From: Coniferiporia sulphurascens
Lineage: Eukaryota; Basidiomycota; Agaricomycetes; Hymenochaetales; Hymenochaetaceae
DNA: 64,000 nt
Assembly: GCA_002794785.1 (NCBI GenBank)
Contig: NBBA01000012.1
Location: 992,001 to 1,056,000, forward strand
Reading direction: 5' to 3'
Under the pieces are notes generated by a model. The model was not told the origin of the DNA, did no database searches, and saw only the letters and a list, made by a program, of their open reading frames with translations. This document shows, one piece after another, positions 58,835 to 64,000 of this stretch. Position 1 is the stretch's first letter, and every line of letters starts with the position of its first letter. Position numbers and translations under genes: made by a program.

Positions 58835-59350
58835 ATGTCTGACGGACAGAAACCAAACACTCGTGAGCAAACACGTTTGCAAAAATTATCAGGATTACGA
58901 ATAATAGCTAACGAACTAAAAATAACGTATACACAGTCATCAACGATCGAAGAACTCGAAGAAAAAATTCAAAAAGCTAAAGATAGCAAAAGGTTAGTCG
59001 ACCTAATACTTCAATGTAATTTAAGACAAATACCTATTAACGGAACGGAACAACAAATACAAGACCGAATAAACAGGTATGACAATTCTACTAAAGACGA
59101 AAAATCAAAAATAAGAACTGATTATAAACTGGAACTAACGAATCACGCTAAAGATTTAGGAATATCAGATCAAGGAAAATCATCCGAAATCAGATACCGA
59201 ATAAGTACGTATTTGGGCATATCAGATCCAAATGAAAAAGCTCAATTTAAAATTGATAATCCATATATTAAGCCAGAAGAAGAAGAAGAAAGCGATAACA
59301 AAGAAGACGACGATAAAAAAGAAAACTCCGAAGAAAAAACTATCACGTGA
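58835..59350 (+). pseudogene. Copia-1 Gag, N-terminal part, ends at a frameshift
   Basis: Begins MSDGQKPNTREQTRLQKLSG. It contains three SAP-like helical units: LRIIANELKITYTQSSTIEE, LRQIPINGTEQQIQDRI and AKDLGISDQGKSSEIRYRI. It ends in an acidic/lysine tract with TGA at 59348, where a small indel relative to Copia-2 shifts the frame. The rest of Gag follows in the next frame, open from before 59232. Copia-2 reads through this position in one frame, so the shift is a lesion of this copy rather than programmed. Confidence 0.75.
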
Positions 59351-62300
59351 GCCATCAGAGCCATCTGACCCTGACAATTCAGACGCTAACGATACTGAGG
59401 AAGATGAACCGAGTATGGCAACTAAACTCGCGGAACTCCAGAAATTCTTCGACGGAATCGAGAAACTCGACGGGCACAGAAATTACAAACTCTGGAATTA
59501 CAGAGTCCGCAGCGCCATCGAGAGTGCAGGTTACGGTAACCTGCTCACTAACTCCCCAGGAACTGGAGAGGCTGGTATATCAAGCGCTTTATATAACGGC
59601 ATTATGCGCACTATGCCCGACAAAATATTGGCTTATTATCTTAATTTTAACAAAGATATTCCAGCGCTACTCAAAGCGCTTGACGGACGATATAACGTCC
59701 AGACAACAATTACAAAGGGCTTTAACGAGGCTGCCCTTTTTGATATCAGAGGTCATGTCAGCCATTTCGATGGAACGCTCGATAACCTCAGCAATAAATA
59801 CGAGGAACTAATAGCCCAAGGGGTAAAAGTTTCAGAGTCGACATACATATCGGCTATTACGAGGGCAACGCCCGAACAATATCAATATGTACTCACACAG
59901 AGTGAGTTATACATAAAAACAATTAACGAAACGAATCCAGACAAAGATGAAATTGAACTAACCCCTCAATTTTTACTAACGGCACTGAGAAACGCCTTTG
60001 AGGGGTGGCGTAAAAACCATCAGAGAACAGGAGCAGCGGCTAATCACCTGCCCAAGGACGAGCAGAACCACCCCTATTTCAGGGGCCGCGGACGCGGTAA
60101 CAGCCGCGGAGTACAACCACGAGGTCGCGGCTATAGGGGCCGTGGAGGATACATACGAGGAAGAGGACGAGGGGGATATTCCCCTAACCAACAATCACAC
60201 GTTATTAAGTGCTACAATTGTAACAAACTAGGGCACTTCAGTAGAGATTGCTGGGCGCCAAAAACGGAATGGACGAAGGCAGCCCAAAAGAAGAAAGAGG
60301 ACGCGAACGACGACAAAGGAAAAGGGAAGGAAACGGGTGCGTCAGCGGCACCGACATTGACTGGGGCAAGTGCGGCCCAGGCTAAACATACCGCAGCAGC
60401 AGCAGCAACAAACGTCGCATCGAGCTCTCGCATCGAATTAAGTGCCGTAATCGGCCAAGGCGAAATTGGCGCCTTCATAACTGAAGTCGATGATAACGAT
60501 TTCGACATGGGAGAATTCCCAATTTATTCATATAACGACTTCCTTGACAAAATAGGAAATTACGACAGCGCCATGGAAGACGTGGATGATAATAATCTAA
60601 ACGTAAGCATTAACGCTATATTAACTGAAAAATTTGCTAACAATATTTATTCCTCAATGGACATAATTGATACTGGTGCAACGATACATCTAACACCATA
60701 TCTAAATCGACTACGAAATACGTATAAAACCGACACGATTACGATAACGGCCGCAAACAAAACAACGTTTATGGCAAACATAGTAGGGGATCTTAAGCTT
60801 TACATCCCCAACGGACACTCGGTAAGTGTCATAAAATTATCAAACGTATACTACAATCCTAAAATGAATATGACATTAGTCTCTCAAGGACTTCTATGTC
60901 AAGACGGCTACGAATTTATTTATAAACAAAATGAATGCATAATAAAGTATCCTAATGGATCTTTATGCGGAAAAATTAAAAATACAAATGGATTGTATAG
61001 TATATTTAACAATGATGTACAAGCGGCTACAAAAAATGTAACATTATTTGAACTTCACAAAAAACTCGGGCATATAAGTTATGCTTACATAAAGCAATTA
61101 TTAAAAGAAGATCAAATTACAAATCAAAAAATATCAAATTATGACGAAACTCAATGCACAATCTGCATAGAAGCAAATATAAAAAGAATGCAAATCCCAA
61201 AATTACGTTTTTCAAAGTTAGCCGAAAAATTTGGCGATCACATACACATGGACATATGGGGTCCAGCATCCACACATGCTATTGGAGGATATAAATATCT
61301 TCTAACACTTGTAGATGACGCTACAAGATGGATAAAAATGATTTTATTAAAAACAAAAGACGAAGGCTTAAAAGCGTATACAACTTGGGCTACTATGCTC
61401 AATACCCAATTCAATATAAAAATAAAAATATTACAAAGCGATAACGACACAGTGTTTTTAAGTAAACAATTCACTGAATATTTAGAAAAAAATGGAACAA
61501 TACGAAAGCTGACTGTTCACGATACGCCACAACAAAATGGAGTAGCAGAACGATCACATCAAACGATTTTAAACAATACATGAGTAAATCTGCTACAAGC
61601 AAAATTACCACCCAGTTTATGGGGAGAAGCTGTAAAATACAGTACTTACGTTTACAATAGAACGCCAAAGAGCGCTATTGAATTTAAAACACCATATTCA
61701 AAACGATATAACGAAAATTACAATATAGACGATTTAAAAGAATTTGGCCAATATTGCATAATAAAACAAGAAGACGTAAATAAATTACAACCAAAAGGAA
61801 TATATGCACAATGGTTAGGATTCGACGAAGAAAGTAAAGGTCATAGAACCTATCACAACAGAAAAATCACAGTCGAACGAAATCTACAATTTTTAGATTC
61901 TCCACCATCTAAAATTGAAGGGGAGAATATAACTGAAAAACAAAACGAGCAAATAAAAGAATTAACAAATGAAAGACCAATAAGAAATATTAAACCAACA
62001 AAACGATCATTAGGTCTAAACTTTGACGAACAAAATACAGTCGCTTATCTTACAGAATTTAATCAATTCAATACGGAATTAATAGGCGATCCGAATTCAT
62101 ATCAACAAGCGATCAATAGAATTGACGCAAATCAGTGGATCACGGCAATGAAAGAAGAAATAAAAACGTTAATCGAAAGATTTACATGGAAAATCATTGA
62201 TCCACCAAAAGAAGCAAACATAATCGGAACAAGATTTGTTTACAAAACAAAAAGATTAGCAAACGGAGAAATCGAACGTTACAAAGCAAGATTAGTAGTT

Positions 62301-63665
62301 CAAGGATTTGCCCAGAAAGAAGGCATAGACTACTACTCAAACGACACATTCGCTCCAGTAGCACGATTAGCTACAGTAAGAACAATATTAAGTTGGAGCG
62401 CAACAAACAATTACGAAATTCACCAAATCGATATAAAATCAGCTTACCTATACGGCGAATTAGAAAAAGACGAAAACATATACATAAAACCACCACCAGG
62501 AAATCTAATTAAAATAAAACCTGGACAAGTTTTAAAACTAAACAAAGCCTTATACGGATTAAAACAAGCAGGCAGACGATGGTATAAAAAATTATCAGAA
62601 ATATTAATCGGAATTGGACTAACAAGAGCAGTCCAAGATAACGCAGTATTCCTAAGAAAAGATAAAGAAAAAACCATTCTAATACTTTTCATACATGTTG
62701 ACGACATAACGATATGTGGCTTAAATCTAAAAATAATAAAAGCCTTTAAAGAAGAAATTGGAAAACATGTAAAATTCACTGACGGAAACGATATACATTG
62801 GTTACTCGGCATTGAAATTGAAAGAAACCGAGATGAAAGAATCATAAAATTAAGACAAAAACATTATATTGATAATATAATAGAAAAATATAAATTAAAA
62901 GACGCTGCAACAGTACGAACACCAATGACACCAGGTCAAGTGTTAAAATCACTCGAAAATCCAACTAATGAAGAATTAAACTTCATGAACCAAATACCAT
63001 ATATGAACATGGTTGGAGCGTTACGATATGCAGCAGATTGTACGAGACCTGACATATCATTCGCAACAGGTCAATTTGCTAGGCATTTAAATAAACCTAG
63101 TATTGAACATTACAATGCAGTAAAACACTGTTTTAAATATTTAAAAGGAACGAACGATTATTGGTTAATACTCGGTGGAAAAGAACCAATCGAGTTAATC
63201 GGATACACCGACGCTGACGGAATGACACAAGAAGGCCATAAAGCAATATCAGGATACATATTCCAAATAGGAAATGCAACGACATCATGGTCAAGTAAAA
63301 AACAAGAATTAGTGTCATTATCAGTATGCGAAGCAGAATTACAAGCTTTAACTCATGGAGTAAAAGAAGCTATATGGCTACGAAGACTGGTTGAAGAGGT
63401 ACTGCAGACCTTGGATACACCTACGAAGATATTATGTGATAATCAAGCAGCCATAACAATAGTAAATTCAACAGAACAAAAATATACACAACGAACAAAA
63501 CACATTGATATACGAAAAGACTTCTTACGAGATTATATTGAAAATGAAACCATATCAGTTTCATATATTCCAACTGGACAGCAAAAGGCTGATATTATGA
63601 CGAAAGCGCTAACGATAGAATTAATCAAACGTTTTACAAGTCTACTCCGCCTAGTAAAAGTTTGA
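59232..63665 (+). pseudogene. Copia-1 Gag (C-terminal)-Pol polyprotein with one in-frame TGA
   Basis: One frame from 59232 to 63665, interrupted only by TGA at 61581-61583. In order: retrotransposon Gag (KLDGHRNYKLWNYRV), an RG-rich tract, a zinc knuckle CYNCNKLGHFSRDC near 60211, protease DTGATIHLTP near 60670, integrase with HKKLGHISYAY and CTIC, the catalytic HMDIWGPAST, SDNDTVF and NGVAERSHQ, reverse transcriptase from 62148 (YKARLVVQGFAQKEG, FIHVDDITICG), and RNase H (YTDADGM, SVCEAELQAL, LCDNQAAI). The stop lies between integrase and RT, so both flanking domains are complete. Confidence 0.9.
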
Positions 63666-63672
63666 AGGGGAG
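63664..63672 (+). other. Copia-1 polypurine tract
   Basis: GAAGGGGAG immediately precedes the 3' LTR and fixes its start; it would prime plus-strand synthesis. Confidence 0.75.
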
Positions 63673-63928
63673 TATTAAATAAATATAATGAACGATATAA
63701 ATATAGTACGTGGTCATATGAACAACCACCTTACTAAGTGAACGATAACGCAACGATAACGCCATACAATAGGAGCTAGTTAGTTATAGTAGTACTAGCC
63801 CACGGAACGTGTATATAAGGGGAGCTGGTCTCGCCCTAGAAATATCATCGGTTTACGCTGATAACCCACCTTGCCTGAACTTCACCACTGCACCTCATCG
63901 TCTACCACAACGTGCGTAGATTTTAAGA
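63673..63928 (+). repeat. Copia-1 3' LTR (256 bp)
   Basis: Differs from the 5' LTR at two sites only (ATCATT/ATCATC and GTGTGTAG/GTGCGTAG). Followed by the target duplication GTATC. Confidence 0.92.
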
Positions 63929-63933
63929 GTATC

Positions 63934-63961
63934 ATTTCCAGGAAGAAAGGACGGGACCATT
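63934..63961 (-). pseudogene. Start of the split exon of the second lectin gene
   Basis: On the minus strand an AG acceptor (ATACAG, ending at 63962) precedes AATGGTCCC, in the same position and phase as exon 4 of the intact lectin gene. Bases 63962-64000 are the preceding intron; the rest of the gene is outside the window. Confidence 0.65.
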
Positions 63962-64000
63962 CTGTATGATGCAGTTTAAATGTCAGATGCAGTATCAATA

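Larger units (their letters stand above)
58510..63928 (+). mobile_element. Copia-type LTR retrotransposon, young copy (Copia-1), inserted in a lectin exon
   Basis: A 5,419-bp element with the 5-bp duplication GTATC (58505-58509 and 63929-63933). The two 256-bp LTRs differ at only two positions, both C/T. The coding order is Gag, protease, integrase, RT, RNase H. It is nearly intact but has one frameshift in the acidic part of Gag and one TGA in the integrase region, so this copy is probably not autonomous as it stands. Confidence 0.95.

Noticed and set aside
59330..59350. Programmed frameshift in Copia-1 Gag
   Set aside because: Copia-2 reads through the same region in one frame, so an indel in this copy is the simpler explanation.
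61581..61583. In-frame TGA in Copia-1 as programmed readthrough between integrase and RT
   Set aside because: The other copy has CAA here and CGA explains both as independent CpG changes; Copia elements do not need a stop at this place.

Overview
The window is fungal nuclear DNA, most likely from an Agaricomycete (mushroom-forming basidiomycete). Genes are cut by many short GT-AG introns of about 45-75 bp. The gene set is typical of that group: a septation-network scaffold, a TALE homeobox factor, a 604-residue P450, expanded aryl-alcohol dehydrogenases, beta-trefoil lectins, Tad1-like LINEs and Copia elements. I have no marker that fixes the species.

Left part (1-28.8 kb), conserved and gene-sparse. 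Bases 1-4420 hold a 10-exon leucine-rich-repeat protein of the Cdc11/Nud1 type, cut at its 5' end by the window edge. About 11.4 kb without a recognisable gene follows, then a TALE-class homeobox gene (15856-19369). After another 4.3 kb gap comes a nine-exon cytochrome P450 on the minus strand (23638-26123). Splice phases close across the whole P450 and septation-scaffold models, and the homeobox model closes if one intron is placed at 16848-16944.

Right part (28.8-64 kb), an accessory region dominated by mobile DNA. It holds two MITE-like inverted-repeat elements, two Copia-type LTR retrotransposons in opposite orientation (31327-36756 minus, 58510-63928 plus) and two full-length LINEs (37796-44474 and 48741-55185). 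Among them sit three apparently intact aryl-alcohol dehydrogenase genes (A 44867-46194, B 47059-48364, C 56064-57379), one dead copy (37035-37556), an intact five-exon beta-trefoil lectin gene (29828-30572, minus), and a second lectin gene split by the right-hand Copia element. Both Copia insertions have 5-bp target duplications (AAGAC, GTATC) and both LINEs have 14-15 bp ones.

How the parts interact. Every AAD unit carries the same upstream element (consensus GTGCCGAAGGACTCGTCACC) 140-180 bp before the ATG. The left LINE inserted inside one copy of that element. The right LINE inserted inside the arm of a foldback MITE. All mismatches between the two LTRs of the older Copia copy, and every internal stop I compared with the younger copy, fit CpG to TpG/CpA change. 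This points to methylation-linked decay or a CpG-directed, RIP-like process, while the left LINE still has open ORF1 and ORF2.
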